Assembly: GCA_964419935.1 (NCBI GenBank)
Contig: CAYQQJ010000036.1
Location: 1 to 36,193, forward strand
DNA: 36,193 nucleotides
DNA from: CAYQQJ01 sp964419935
GTDB lineage: Bacteria; Pseudomonadota; Gammaproteobacteria; Pseudomonadales; Cellvibrionaceae
Direction of reading: 5' to 3'
In this document: piece by piece, positions 1 through 7,845 of the stretch
How positions within the stretch are numbered: the first letter of the stretch is position 1
How the letters are laid out: each line of letters begins with the position of its first letter
The notes under the pieces: model-generated
Told to the model about the DNA's origin: nothing
The model's input: only the letters and a program-made list of their open reading frames with translations
Databases searched by the model: none
Translations under genes and position numbers: made by a program

Positions 1-39
1 GCGGGCTGAAGCGTCTGTGTTGCCCCAACCGAGGAGCGC

Positions 40-67
40 ATTATACGCATCCAGCTCGGCGGCGCAA
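40..67 (-). promoter_or_regulatory. Strong leftward promoter of stable-RNA type
   Basis: Read on the minus strand there is a perfect -10 hexamer TATAAT (40-45), a 16-bp spacer and a TTGCGC -35 (62-67). The -10 is followed at once by GCGCTCC, a GC-rich discriminator of the kind found in stringently controlled rRNA, tRNA and translation-gene promoters. The transcript would leave the window to the left, so its gene cannot be seen. In Pseudomonas an rRNA operon lies near tyrS, which makes a stable RNA or translation gene plausible, but this is inference. Confidence 0.4.
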
Positions 68-336
68 TAGCTTTGTTGTAAAAAAATCAGTTTTCTTCAA
101 AACAGCCAAAAAACCGCAGCGGCGGGCGATTTACCAGTACCTCCGGAGGCCGGAGTCACAGTGCAGAAATTGATCGAACGATGTTTGGGGCCGAGCCGGA
201 GTTTCAACTCCCGATACGAACTTCGACATGGAGCGCATTTATGATATGTTATAGTCGTTAAAACTATATGAGGATAGCCCTTACCTACAGGGAAACGTCT
301 GCGTGCCACGCCATAGGAGCCCGGGCAAGTAGCAAC

Positions 337-374
337 TTGTTCGCGCTCCGAATAGCCGCTAGGATCTTGATCCT
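337..374 (+). promoter_or_regulatory. Candidate promoter of the sugar porter, with a dyad over the -10
   Basis: TTGTTC (337-342), a 17-bp spacer and TAGGAT (360-365) form a plausible sigma-70 promoter about 75 bp before the porter start. The dyad AGGATC-TT-GATCCT (361-374) overlaps the -10 and the expected start point, where a repressor operator would sit. No regulator gene is next to it. A second inverted repeat, TATAGT-7 nt-ACTATA, lies at 250-268. The rest of 1-438 holds no convincing gene. Confidence 0.35.
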
Positions 375-438
375 CGGCAACGCAATGGCAACAGGCAAAG
401 CAAATCAAGTTCAATAATTTCAATAACCGGGTATCACA

Positions 439-1860
439 ATGACTGAATCATCCTCCCATCCCGATCAGGAAAATACCGCGTTCATTATTCTCATCAGCTG
501 TATCGCAACAATTGGGGGCTTTCTTTTTGGCTTCGATAGCGGCGTCATTAACGGGACGGTCGATGGCCTGACCGCCGCGTTCGATTCTGACGCCGCGGTA
601 ACAGGTTTCAATGTTGCCTCAATGCTCCTGGGCTGTGCAGCCGGCGCGGCGGCAGCGGGACGACTGGCAGACAAGTTTGGCCGGCGCGCCTTATTGCTTG
701 TCTCTGCCGTGTTCTTTATCGTCTCCGCCTGGGGCTCGGGTGTGGCTTCATCCTCGCTGGAATTCGTCATCTACCGCATTATTGGCGGGGCGGCGGTTGG
801 AGCGGCCAGCGTCATGGCGCCCGCGTATATCAGCGAAGTGTCGCTGGCCAAGTATCGCGGCAGGCTCACAACCGTACAACAAATCGCGATCATCAGCGGC
901 CTGTTTCTATCGTTTGTCAGCAACTATGTATTGGCGGACGTCGCCGGAGGCTCGGCACAGCAGACGCTGTGGTTAGGCTTCGAAGCCTGGCGCTGGATGT
1001 TCTGGATGGAGTTGATTCCCGCGGTCCTTTTCTTCATTACGCTTCTGTTTATTCCTGAAAGTCCGCGATTTCTGGTTTTCAAGGGCAAAACTGACGTCGC
1101 GCGCAACGTTCTGCGTAAACTCTATGGGCAAGGTGATGGCGACCACAAGCTAGCGGACATTCAAGCCTCGCTGGAGCAAGATCACAAGCCTCGGCTACGG
1201 GACATCTTCGTCAAGGGTACACGTCAGATTCGTCCCATCGTGTGGGTCGGTATCGGCTTGGCAATTTTCCAACAGCTTGTCGGCATCAACGTAGTGTTCT
1301 ATTACGGCGCGGTGCTGTGGCAAGCGGTGGGCTTTTCTGAAAGCGATGCACTGCTGATCAACGTCATTTCCGGCGGCGTGAGCATCGGTGCCTGCATAGT
1401 GACCCTGGCCCTGATCGATAAAATTGGCCGCAAGCCATTGTTGTGGATCGGCTCTGCCGGCATGACGGTGACGCTGGCGATTGCCGCAATTGCGTTCTCT
1501 ACGGCCACCTTTGATCCTCAGACCAATAATGTTGCCCTGTCCGGCACCATGGGGGTCGTGGCACTCATTGCTGCCAATGCTTATGTCGCCTTCTTTAATA
1601 TGTCCTGGGGACCGATCATGTGGGTCATGCTGGGCGAAATGTTCCCGAACCAAATTCGCGGCTCTGCTTTGGCAGTCGCCGGGTTCTTTCAATGGATGGC
1701 GAACTTCCTGATCACGCTGACCTTTCCTATGCTGTTGGTATCCATCGGGCTGGCGGGCGCCTATGGCCTTTACACCTTATGCGCGGCGATCTCTGTGGTG
1801 TTCGTATTGAAATTTGTTCAGGAAACCAAAGGCAAGGAACTGGAAGAAATGGAAGGTTAA
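439..1860 (+). CDS. MFS sugar porter (sugar:H+ symporter family, XylE/GalP type)
   Basis: A 473-residue inner-membrane transporter of the Sugar Porter family with the usual twelve hydrophobic helices. The family signatures appear in order: GFLFGFDSGVINGT in helix 1, RLADKFGRR after helix 2, YRGRLTTVQQ, PESPRFL before the central loop, FQQLVGINVVFYYG in helix 7, DKIGRKPL, and WGPIMWVMLGEMFPNQIRG in helix 10. The terminal VPETKG motif reads VQETKGKELEEME, so the proline is replaced by Gln. The ATG at 439 has GGG 7 nt upstream. It is a single gene, with a hairpin after the stop and convergent tyrS beyond. The family imports hexoses or pentoses by proton symport; which sugar cannot be told from sequence. 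Confidence 0.93.
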   Translation: MTESSSHPDQENTAFIILISCIATIGGFLFGFDSGVINGTVDGLTAAFDSDAAVTGFNVASMLLGCAAGAAAAGRLADKFGRRALLLVSAVFFIVSAWGSGVASSSLEFVIYRIIGGAAVGAASVMAPAYISEVSLAKYRGRLTTVQQIAIISGLFLSFVSNYVLADVAGGSAQQTLWLGFEAWRWMFWMELIPAVLFFITLLFIPESPRFLVFKGKTDVARNVLRKLYGQGDGDHKLADIQASLEQDHKPRLRDIFVKGTRQIRPIVWVGIGLAIFQQLVGINVVFYYGAVLWQAVGFSESDALLINVISGGVSIGACIVTLALIDKIGRKPLLWIGSAGMTVTLAIAAIAFSTATFDPQTNNVALSGTMGVVALIAANAYVAFFNMSWGPIMWVMLGEMFPNQIRGSALAVAGFFQWMANFLITLTFPMLLVSIGLAGAYGLYTLCAAISVVFVLKFVQETKGKELEEMEG

Positions 1861-1874
1861 CTTCCCACACCGGC

Positions 1875-1896
1875 AATCGCCCCTCAGGGGGCGATT
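1875..1896 (+). terminator. Terminator-like hairpin after the sugar porter
   Basis: A perfect 9-bp stem (AATCGCCCC / GGGGCGATT) with a TCAG loop starts 14 nt after the porter stop codon. No U tract follows (ATGTGG), so it is either a weak intrinsic terminator or a 3'-end stabilising hairpin. Confidence 0.5.
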
Positions 1897-1910
1897 ATGT
1901 GGATCTGTGG

Positions 1911-1986
1911 CTCCGATGAAGCGCAGCGGAATCCGAAAGCGGTTCGCGGACAAGACCTGGGTTTCGTTGCACTTCACCCAGGCTAC
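1911..1986. repeat. REP/BIME-like inverted pair
   Basis: Two copies of an 18-bp core in opposite orientation: TGAAGCGCAGCGGAATCC at 1917-1934 on the plus strand, and TGAAGTGCAACGAAACCC at 1959-1976 on the minus strand. They differ at four positions, all transitions. The second copy is flanked by CCTGGGT / ACCCAGG arms (1956-1962, 1976-1982). The pattern resembles REP-like elements common in gammaproteobacterial intergenic DNA, whose unit is of the form CCGGATGAAGCGCAGCG..AATCCGG. It lies between the convergent sugar porter and tyrS. No second pair was seen in this window. Confidence 0.6.
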
Positions 1987-2007
1987 AGTTGCTACGGGAT
2001 TGCGAAG

Positions 2008-3318
2008 TCAGACGACTTCAAACAGCTGGTATTTTTTCTTACCCAGTTTCACTACATAGAAGCGGTTGAATAAGCCGTTTTCCCGCGCAAATGATCGCTC
2101 CGCCTGCAGATTATCATCATTGGTTTGCGCGCGATCATTCACCAGCACGGCTGCTCGACCGAGTGCGTCCTTTACCTGCTTACCTGAGGCCACCATACCG
2201 GCGTCCACCAGCCACTGGGTCAGTGTTTTCTCAGGCAGCTCCGCCCGGTTCAGTTGAGCGAACGGCAAACCGTCCAGTTTGAGCTGTTCAAGATCCGTCT
2301 CACTCAGCGAGGTAACCGCACCTGAAAAGAGTACATCGGTGATGCGCTGCGCCGCTTGCAAACCCTCTTCGCCGTGCACCAGGCGTGTGACCTGGGTCGC
2401 CAGAATCTTCTGTGCCTGCGGCCGCCCCTCAGCCGCCTGATCGTCCCGTTCTATGGCCGCTATTTCCTCAATGGACAAAAAGGTAAAGTAACGCAGGAAT
2501 TTGTACACATCGGCATCGGCGGTGTTCAGCCAGAACTGGTAGAACGCATAAGGTGAGGTCCTGCGTGCATCCAGCCAGATGGTACCGGCTTCCGTCTTGC
2601 CGAACTTTGTTCCGTCCGCCTTAGTGACCAATGGCAGCGTCAAGCCGAATACCTGACCGCCATACATGCGGCGTGTCAGGTCAATACCACCGGTAATATT
2701 GCCCCACTGGTCCGAGCCGCCAATCTGCAGTGTGCATTTATGGTGCTTGTAGAGCTCGGCAAAATCATAGGACTGCAGCAGCATATAGGTGAATTCCGTG
2801 AAAGAGATACCCTCACCTTCCCGCTCAATGCGCTGTTTGACCGACTCCTTGTTGATCATGTTGTTGACGGAAAAATGCTTGCCGACGTCGCGCAGGAAAT
2901 CCAGCACATTGATCTTTCCGACCCAGTCCAGATTATTGACAACCCGGGCGGCGTTGGATGATCCGTCAGTATCGAACTCCAGAAACTGCGAGACCTGGGC
3001 ATGAATTTTTTCAACCCAGCCAGAGACCACATCCGAGGTATTGAGCTGCCGTTCCTGAGCCTTGAAGCTTGGATCACCAATCAGCCCCGTCGCGCCGCCA
3101 ACCAATGCGATGGGCGTGTGACCGGCCAACTGAAAGCGCCGCAGAGTGAGCAGCGGCACTAGGCTTCCGATATGGAGACTGTCGGCAGTGGGATCAAAAC
3201 CACAATAGAGGGTTCTCGGCTCGGCGAGATAGGCCGCCAGTTGATCTTCGCCGGTCATCTGAGCCACCAGACCTCGTTGCCGCAAGTCTTCCAATAAATT
3301 GTTGTCTGCCACTGCCAT
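2008..3318 (-). CDS. tyrS: Tyrosyl-tRNA synthetase
   Basis: Class I aminoacyl-tRNA synthetase charging tRNA-Tyr in the cytoplasm. The protein is 436 residues and closely follows the E. coli-type TyrRS. Visible are YCGFDPTADSLHIGS (HIGH-like motif, residues 49-52), LVGGATGLIGDPS, LQIGGSDQWGN for tyrosine binding, the KFGKT form of KMSKS (238-242), and a C-terminal S4-like RNA-binding domain. I chose the ATG at 3318, matching the E. coli N-terminus and preceded by GGGGA. A longer reading would need a TTG at 3360 that has no ribosome site. A small hairpin (GAAGTC-AGAC-GACTTC, 2004-2019) overlaps the stop codon. Confidence 0.97.
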   Translation of the reverse strand: MAVADNNLLEDLRQRGLVAQMTGEDQLAAYLAEPRTLYCGFDPTADSLHIGSLVPLLTLRRFQLAGHTPIALVGGATGLIGDPSFKAQERQLNTSDVVSGWVEKIHAQVSQFLEFDTDGSSNAARVVNNLDWVGKINVLDFLRDVGKHFSVNNMINKESVKQRIEREGEGISFTEFTYMLLQSYDFAELYKHHKCTLQIGGSDQWGNITGGIDLTRRMYGGQVFGLTLPLVTKADGTKFGKTEAGTIWLDARRTSPYAFYQFWLNTADADVYKFLRYFTFLSIEEIAAIERDDQAAEGRPQAQKILATQVTRLVHGEEGLQAAQRITDVLFSGAVTSLSETDLEQLKLDGLPFAQLNRAELPEKTLTQWLVDAGMVASGKQVKDALGRAAVLVNDRAQTNDDNLQAERSFARENGLFNRFYVVKLGKKKYQLFEVV

Positions 3319-3544
3319 GGTTAATTGTGTCCCCGTAAAAGCTTTGACGCGCCGAGACAAGTCCGCGACGCGCGGTAGAATAAAAAAACTGTAACCATAT
3401 CGAAACAGTCTATAAAGATGTAGCCGCGAGGGGCTATTTTATCTCAATTAAATTGTCATCAAGCTGATGATTCATGGTCTATAGTGTAATTTCCCTGATA
3501 AACTTGCTAAATTAGCTGAATTTTTGAGCACCAGAGATTAGTCG

Positions 3545-4921
3545 ATGCACGCCACACGTAATCAAAGCCGAACCCTGAGGCAAACAATTGTAAGTCATTT
3601 TCCGAAGGGACACGTGCTGCTGGCTGCTGGCCTCGCTGTGGGCCTCGCCATTGTTGCCGCACTTCCCTCTGAAGATGCCAGCGCCAGCCGCCAGAGCCAT
3701 ACCCTGGCCTTGCCAACAATCACCGAAGCACCGGAAGAATTGCAAGCACTGGCAAACGAAGCGAGCTTGCCGGATCCACTGGCTGTGGAAGTTGAGCTGA
3801 AAACTATCGAAGAAACGGTGCGCAGTGGCGACAGCTTGTCGCGAATCTTTGCGCGCGCAGGCCTGACTGACCGCGATGTGCTTGAACTGGTGAACTCCAG
3901 CGATGCGGGCAAGCAGCTCACCCGCCTCTATCCCGGTCACAAGTTCATATTCCAGCTGGACACCGAGGGCAAGCTGCAGTCTCTTGAATATGTTAAAGAC
4001 CGGCTCAACAGTCAGATTTTTTCGCGCACCGATGACGGTTTCAGCAACAGCGTCAAGGTGCTGCAACCGGACGTTCAGCTCGCTATGCGTCAGGCGACAA
4101 TTTCCAGCTCCCTTTATCTGGCGGGCATGAAGGTACGCCTCGACGATCGACTGATCATGGATCTGGCCAATATTTTCGGGTGGGACGTGGATTTCGCGCT
4201 GGATATTCGCGAAGGTGACAGTTTCAAAGTATTGTTTGAGGAGTCCTTCCTCAATGGCGAGAAGATCGGCAATGGCGATATTCTCGCTGCCGAGTTCACC
4301 AACCAGGGGCAGACATTCCGCGCCGTACGTTACTTGGACACCAATGGCGAGAGCCAGTATTACACCCCCACCGGCGAATCCATGCGCAAGGCGTTTCTCC
4401 GTGCGCCGCTGGATTTCCGCAGGATCAGTTCCAATTTCAATCCGAACCGGCTTCACCCGATTCACAAAACCGTGCGCCCGCACCGCGGCACCGACTATGC
4501 CGCTGACCGGGGCACCCCAGTTTGGGCCGCTGGCGCCGGCCGCGTAATTGCCTCGGGTTATAGTCGTCCGAATGGCAACTATGTTTTCATTCAGCACGGC
4601 AACAACATTCAGACCAAATACCTGCACCTGCACAAGCGCTACGTCAAAACCGGAGACCGCGTGCGACAGAAACAGAAAATCGGCAGCGTGGGCTCTACCG
4701 GCTATTCCACCGCACCGCACCTGCACTACGAGTTCCTGATCGGTGGTGTGCATCGCAACCCACGTACCGTGCTGGACAAGCTACCCAAAGCGGAATCGGT
4801 CGCCAAAGAGGAGCTGCAGCGGTTTTATGCACAAACACAGCCGCTGCTGGCTGAGCTGGATCAAGGCCAAAATACACGCTTTGCGGCAGTAGAACAGAAC
4901 GGTCCGGCCAGTACGCTGTGA
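3545..4921 (+). CDS. M23 family murein DD-endopeptidase (MepM-like)
   Basis: A 458-residue zinc peptidase predicted to cut peptidoglycan cross-links in the periplasm. An N-terminal hydrophobic segment (about 23-41) is a signal anchor or signal peptide. It is followed by a LysM/OapA-type region (about 88-140), then the M23 LytM domain (about 290-410). Zinc ligands can be read as H313 and D317 in HRGTDYAA and H394 in HLHYEF. H361/H363 in YLHLHKRY supply the remaining active-site histidine, so the enzyme looks active rather than a degenerate activator like EnvC or NlpD. It is divergent from tyrS, and its TGA overlaps the anmK start in GTGA, so the two are translationally coupled. Cutting the wall and recycling its anhydro-muramic acid are thus co-expressed. 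Confidence 0.93.
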   Translation: MHATRNQSRTLRQTIVSHFPKGHVLLAAGLAVGLAIVAALPSEDASASRQSHTLALPTITEAPEELQALANEASLPDPLAVEVELKTIEETVRSGDSLSRIFARAGLTDRDVLELVNSSDAGKQLTRLYPGHKFIFQLDTEGKLQSLEYVKDRLNSQIFSRTDDGFSNSVKVLQPDVQLAMRQATISSSLYLAGMKVRLDDRLIMDLANIFGWDVDFALDIREGDSFKVLFEESFLNGEKIGNGDILAAEFTNQGQTFRAVRYLDTNGESQYYTPTGESMRKAFLRAPLDFRRISSNFNPNRLHPIHKTVRPHRGTDYAADRGTPVWAAGAGRVIASGYSRPNGNYVFIQHGNNIQTKYLHLHKRYVKTGDRVRQKQKIGSVGSTGYSTAPHLHYEFLIGGVHRNPRTVLDKLPKAESVAKEELQRFYAQTQPLLAELDQGQNTRFAAVEQNGPASTL

Positions 4922-6084
4922 CACTCTCGACGCGACTGTTTGTCGGCCTGATGTCCGGCACAAGCGCGGACAGCATCGACGCGGCATTGGTAGCTTTTGA
5001 AGGCAACCAATGCCGATTGATCACCGCTCATAATGAACCTCTCGCAGCCTCTCTCAAATCCCAAATTCACTCACTGACGCTGTCCGGGCACGATGAAATA
5101 GCCCGCATGGGCGAGTTGGATCAACAGCTGGGGGACGCCTTTGCCGAGGCTACCATTGAGCTGCTGAAGAAAGCCGGGGTCAGTGCAGGCGCAGTCACCG
5201 CGATCGGCAGCCACGGTCAGACCATTCGTCATCAACCCGGTCATGATAAACCGGGTCACTACGAATCCGATTGCCATCAATCCAATCCCCACGCCACCCG
5301 CCGATTCAGCCTGCAGATTGCCGACCCCAATATAATCGCCGAGCGCACCGGGATTTTGACCGTTGCAGATTTTCGCCGTCGGGATATTGCCTGCGGCGGA
5401 CAAGGAGCCCCTCTCGCACCCGGTTTTCACAAGGCGCAGCTGGGCAGCCCCCACAGCGCCCGTTGCATCCTTAACATTGGCGGCATTGCAAACATCACCA
5501 GTCTCCCGGTCGCCGGCCCTGTGTTGGGCTTTGACACCGGCCCGGGCAATACTTTGATGGATGCGTGGATTCAGCAGCATCTCAACATGCCCTATGACAG
5601 GAATGGAGCCTGGGCAGCGAGCGGATCGACTGACACAACATTGCTGGGCGCACTGCTACAACACCCATTTTTGCAGCTGCAGCCGCCGAAAAGCACCGGG
5701 CGAGAGGACTTCAATCTGGAGTGGCTGCAAACCCTGCTCAATCAACTTCGCTGCCAGCCTCGACCCGCGGATGTGCAGGCCACCCTGCTGGAGTTCACGG
5801 CGATGACTATTGCCGACGCAATTCGCGACACCTGTGACGCCGGCACTGACATATTTGTTTGCGGAGGCGGCGCCCATAACGGCACCTTGATCAAGGCAAT
5901 TCAGCGACATTTGCCGGCCACCGCCGTGAAAACCACAAACGCGCTGGGAGTCGATCCGGACTGGGTGGAAGCGGTGGCGTTTGCCTGGCTGGCCAAGCAA
6001 TATGTGGACAATAAACCGGGGAATCTTCCCGCTGTGACCGGCGCCTGCCGGGAAGCGGTACTCGGAGCTGCCTATCCCGTATGA
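4918..6084 (+). CDS. anmK: Anhydro-N-acetylmuramic acid kinase
   Basis: Phosphorylates and hydrolyses 1,6-anhydro-MurNAc from cell-wall turnover to MurNAc-6-phosphate, in the cytoplasm. At 388 residues it is slightly longer than E. coli AnmK. The extra length includes a polar, histidine-rich insertion just after GSHGQTIRHQ. Family motifs are GLMSGTSADSIDAALV at the N-terminus (usually MSGTSLDGID), GSHGQTIRH, FRRRDIACGGQGAPLAP, NIGGIANIT, FDTGPGNTLMDAW and VCGGGAHNG. The start is a GTG sharing four bases with the stop of the M23 peptidase gene, as in a coupled pair. The gene is convergent with erpA. Confidence 0.95.
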   Translation: MTLSTRLFVGLMSGTSADSIDAALVAFEGNQCRLITAHNEPLAASLKSQIHSLTLSGHDEIARMGELDQQLGDAFAEATIELLKKAGVSAGAVTAIGSHGQTIRHQPGHDKPGHYESDCHQSNPHATRRFSLQIADPNIIAERTGILTVADFRRRDIACGGQGAPLAPGFHKAQLGSPHSARCILNIGGIANITSLPVAGPVLGFDTGPGNTLMDAWIQQHLNMPYDRNGAWAASGSTDTTLLGALLQHPFLQLQPPKSTGREDFNLEWLQTLLNQLRCQPRPADVQATLLEFTAMTIADAIRDTCDAGTDIFVCGGGAHNGTLIKAIQRHLPATAVKTTNALGVDPDWVEAVAFAWLAKQYVDNKPGNLPAVTGACREAVLGAAYPV

Positions 6085-6129
6085 CCTGATGGCACCGGGA
6101 GAGGAAACCGCTGGAAAGTTAAAAGTTAG

Positions 6130-6148
6130 AAAAAACGCGGATCGCGTT
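6130..6148 (-). terminator. Intrinsic terminator of the argC-erpA operon
   Basis: On the minus strand a 6-bp GC-rich stem (AACGCG / CGCGTT, loop ATC) runs straight into a run of six T residues. The stem uses the last base of the erpA stop codon, an unusually compact arrangement. A hairpin plus T tract at the end of a minus-strand operon fits Rho-independent termination. Confidence 0.7.
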
Positions 6149-6501
6149 CAGATGGAAAAGGATGAGCCGCAACCACAGGTTGTGGTGGCGTTGGGGTTGA
6201 CGACAGTAAACCGGGAGCCCTGCAACCCCTCTTCATAATCTACTCGGGAACCGACCAGGTACGGGTAGCTCATGGGGTCGACAACCACGGTAACACCGCC
6301 GTTCACGATCTGTGTATCGTCATCCTCCACCGCTTCTTCAAAGCTGAAGCCGTACTGAAAGCCGGAACAACCGCCGCCAGTCACGTAAACACGCAACTTC
6401 AGGTCATCGTTGCCCTCTTCCTCGATCAGGCTCTTCACTTTCGCCACAGCGTTCTCACTGACCTGGACCGGTTGCGGCGTATAAGTTTGGGGAGCGGACA
6501 T
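6148..6501 (-). CDS. erpA: A-type iron-sulfur cluster insertion protein
   Basis: A 117-residue A-type carrier that passes Fe-S clusters to apo-proteins such as those of isoprenoid synthesis and respiration. The three cluster-ligating cysteines are present: one in YVTGGGCSGFQYGF and two in the C-terminal CGCGSSFSI. The DDTQIVNGGVTVVVDP stretch is typical of ErpA. The ATG at 6501 gives the usual family length, with GAGG upstream. An upstream in-frame ATG (6567) lies before the -10 of the candidate promoter and so would not be in that mRNA. erpA is last in the argC operon but also has its own promoter with an IscR-like site. Confidence 0.95.
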   Translation of the reverse strand: MSAPQTYTPQPVQVSENAVAKVKSLIEEEGNDDLKLRVYVTGGGCSGFQYGFSFEEAVEDDDTQIVNGGVTVVVDPMSYPYLVGSRVDYEEGLQGSRFTVVNPNATTTCGCGSSFSI

Positions 6502-6550
6502 ATTCAAAAAGACCTCGACTGCAAATAAATCCTCGCGTGGATTTCCGGGG

Positions 6551-6584
6551 ATTATGGCTTTAACCAAGCAAATTAGTCAAGTAT
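6551..6584 (-). promoter_or_regulatory. erpA promoter overlapping an IscR type-1-like site
   Basis: Minus strand: TTGACT -35 (6575-6580), 18-bp spacer, CATAAT -10 (6551-6556), about 50 bp from the erpA ATG. Overlapping the -35, positions 6560-6584 match the 25-bp IscR type-1 consensus (ATASYYGACTRWWWYAGTCRRSTAT) at 20 of 25 positions by my reading. The left arm (ATACTTGACTAATT) is fully matched and the right arm is weak. Holo-IscR represses Fe-S assembly genes from such sites, so erpA is likely induced when Fe-S clusters are scarce. Confidence 0.55.
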
Positions 6585-6591
6585 TGACGGA

Positions 6592-7035
6592 TTACTCACC
6601 CTTCTCTCCATCGTCCGCTTGCCCCGATGCTGCCGCTTGGTTGTTTGGCTGAAACCCAAGTAGCTTGGAAGTCTTGGCGTCAGTGATATGCATCAGATTC
6701 CCATTCACCTGGGCACCTTTGACCATCTCGACCACGCAGTAATGCACGTTGCCGTTAACGACCGCATGAGCTGCCAATTCCAGATGTTTGGTCGCATAGA
6801 CATCACCGGTGATTTGCCCATTGATGACCACATTCGGCGCCCGAATCTCGCCTTCGACGGTGCCGTTTTCCAGCACTCGCACACGGGCATCAGACGCTTC
6901 ATCGGCGTAAATATCACCCACAACCTTGCCTTCAACTTCCAGGTGCCCCGCAAATTTGATATTGCCCTGCACCTCAACCGAACGGGCCAGTAAGGTGGTA
7001 CCGCTTGTTGCCGCTTTTGTTTTGCTACCAAACAT
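6592..7035 (-). CDS. Bactofilin (CcmA/BacM-like polymer-forming cytoskeletal protein)
   Basis: A 147-residue protein built around a bactofilin domain (DUF583): repeated short beta strands of the form G-hydrophobic-x-G with VxGxI/V turns (VEVQGNIKFAGHLEVEGKVV, ENGTVEGEIRAPNVVING, ITGDVYATKHLEL). The ends are short and polar, as in bactofilins that polymerise end to end without nucleotide. The family scaffolds local wall synthesis and shape. The ATG at 7035 is preceded by GGTGGA; a GTG at 7047 is an alternative. It sits just downstream of the DUF6776 membrane protein, and an M23 peptidase gene lies 1.7 kb away. Bactofilin genes are commonly linked to M23 peptidases. Confidence 0.9.
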   Translation of the reverse strand: MFGSKTKAATSGTTLLARSVEVQGNIKFAGHLEVEGKVVGDIYADEASDARVRVLENGTVEGEIRAPNVVINGQITGDVYATKHLELAAHAVVNGNVHYCVVEMVKGAQVNGNLMHITDAKTSKLLGFQPNNQAAASGQADDGEKGE

Positions 7036-7095
7036 GTGCTTGTCCACCCGTCCTGTTTTTGTCGTCGAACATTGATTATGCTTCCCACACCAAAC

Positions 7096-7836
7096 TTATA
7101 TCTGCTGCACCAGCCAGCCGAACCGTTTCTCTACCGTCGTCGAGTTGCTGCCCGTGGAACGCGCAACCAACTCTATGCGCTCGGGTTCGAAGCCCGCAGG
7201 CAATGTCAGCACACCTTGAACTGTCTGGAAGTATTTGAAGCGCAATTTGATGCTGTCCTGATCCACATCCTCCGACACCGCATTCAGTGGCAGGACTTCC
7301 TCCACCCCATCTCGACGTCCAACAATATTGAACGTGAGCGAGCCGTTAAGCAGCTGATGGTTGGTCGCCAATTGCTGCATAACCACCTTGTAGCGATATT
7401 CACGGGGTAAGTCAGTGTCGCTCAGCTCCACAACGCCGAAGTTCAATCCCTCCTGGTTTTCAGACGGCGCCATGAGATTGCGATAGAAGCTGTTTTCTTC
7501 CTGCAGTGCCGCCAGCTGGTTCTTGAGCTCGATGACTTCCTGCCGTACGTCTTCACTCGCCTGTCGATCGACCTGAGCACCCAACTTCAAGTTGGCCAGC
7601 TGCTGACGCAGTTCTTCCTCGGCTGCGCGGGTAGATTCCAGCTCCTGTCGCGCTTGAGCCAGGTCCGCTTCGGCAATGGCCTGCTCTTGCAGCGCGTGCC
7701 AAACGCCATAGCCATATGCGCCAATAATCGACAACAGCAAAAATATGGCCAACGAGAGTCGCAGACACCAGAGCCGGAAAGGCCGATGCTCAACGACTCT
7801 CAGTTGCGCGGGTTTACTGCCCTTGACCACTGCCAT
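7096..7836 (-). CDS. DUF6776 family single-pass coiled-coil membrane protein
   Basis: A 246-residue protein with an N-terminal cytoplasmic tail of about 20 residues and one transmembrane helix (about 26-46). A heptad-rich, Glu/Gln/Ala-rich coiled coil follows (about 48-120), then a C-terminal domain that looks beta-rich. It resembles the conserved protein beside argC in Pseudomonas (PA0663 type, DUF6776); no biochemical role is known to me. It starts 9 bp after argC and is followed by bactofilin, so all three are probably co-transcribed. Topology suggests the coiled coil and beta domain are periplasmic. Adjacency to a bactofilin suggests a membrane partner for that scaffold, which is inference. 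Confidence 0.8.
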   Translation of the reverse strand: MAVVKGSKPAQLRVVEHRPFRLWCLRLSLAIFLLLSIIGAYGYGVWHALQEQAIAEADLAQARQELESTRAAEEELRQQLANLKLGAQVDRQASEDVRQEVIELKNQLAALQEENSFYRNLMAPSENQEGLNFGVVELSDTDLPREYRYKVVMQQLATNHQLLNGSLTFNIVGRRDGVEEVLPLNAVSEDVDQDSIKLRFKYFQTVQGVLTLPAGFEPERIELVARSTGSNSTTVEKRFGWLVQQI

Positions 7837-7845
7837 AAAGCGTCC

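Noticed and set aside
97..423. 108-codon minus-strand reading frame in the sugar porter leader
   Set aside because: Composition is unlike a protein (many Cys, Arg, Ser, Pro; no domain), and it lies in DNA with promoter-like features; no ribosome site.
3512..4753. Long antisense reading frame (413 codons) over the M23 peptidase gene
   Set aside because: A shadow of GC-rich third positions; the plus strand encodes a clear zinc peptidase.
7192..7208. TCGGGTTCGAAGCCCG, resembling a tRNA T-arm
   Set aside because: It lies inside the DUF6776 coding frame, and no acceptor, D or anticodon arm can be built around it.
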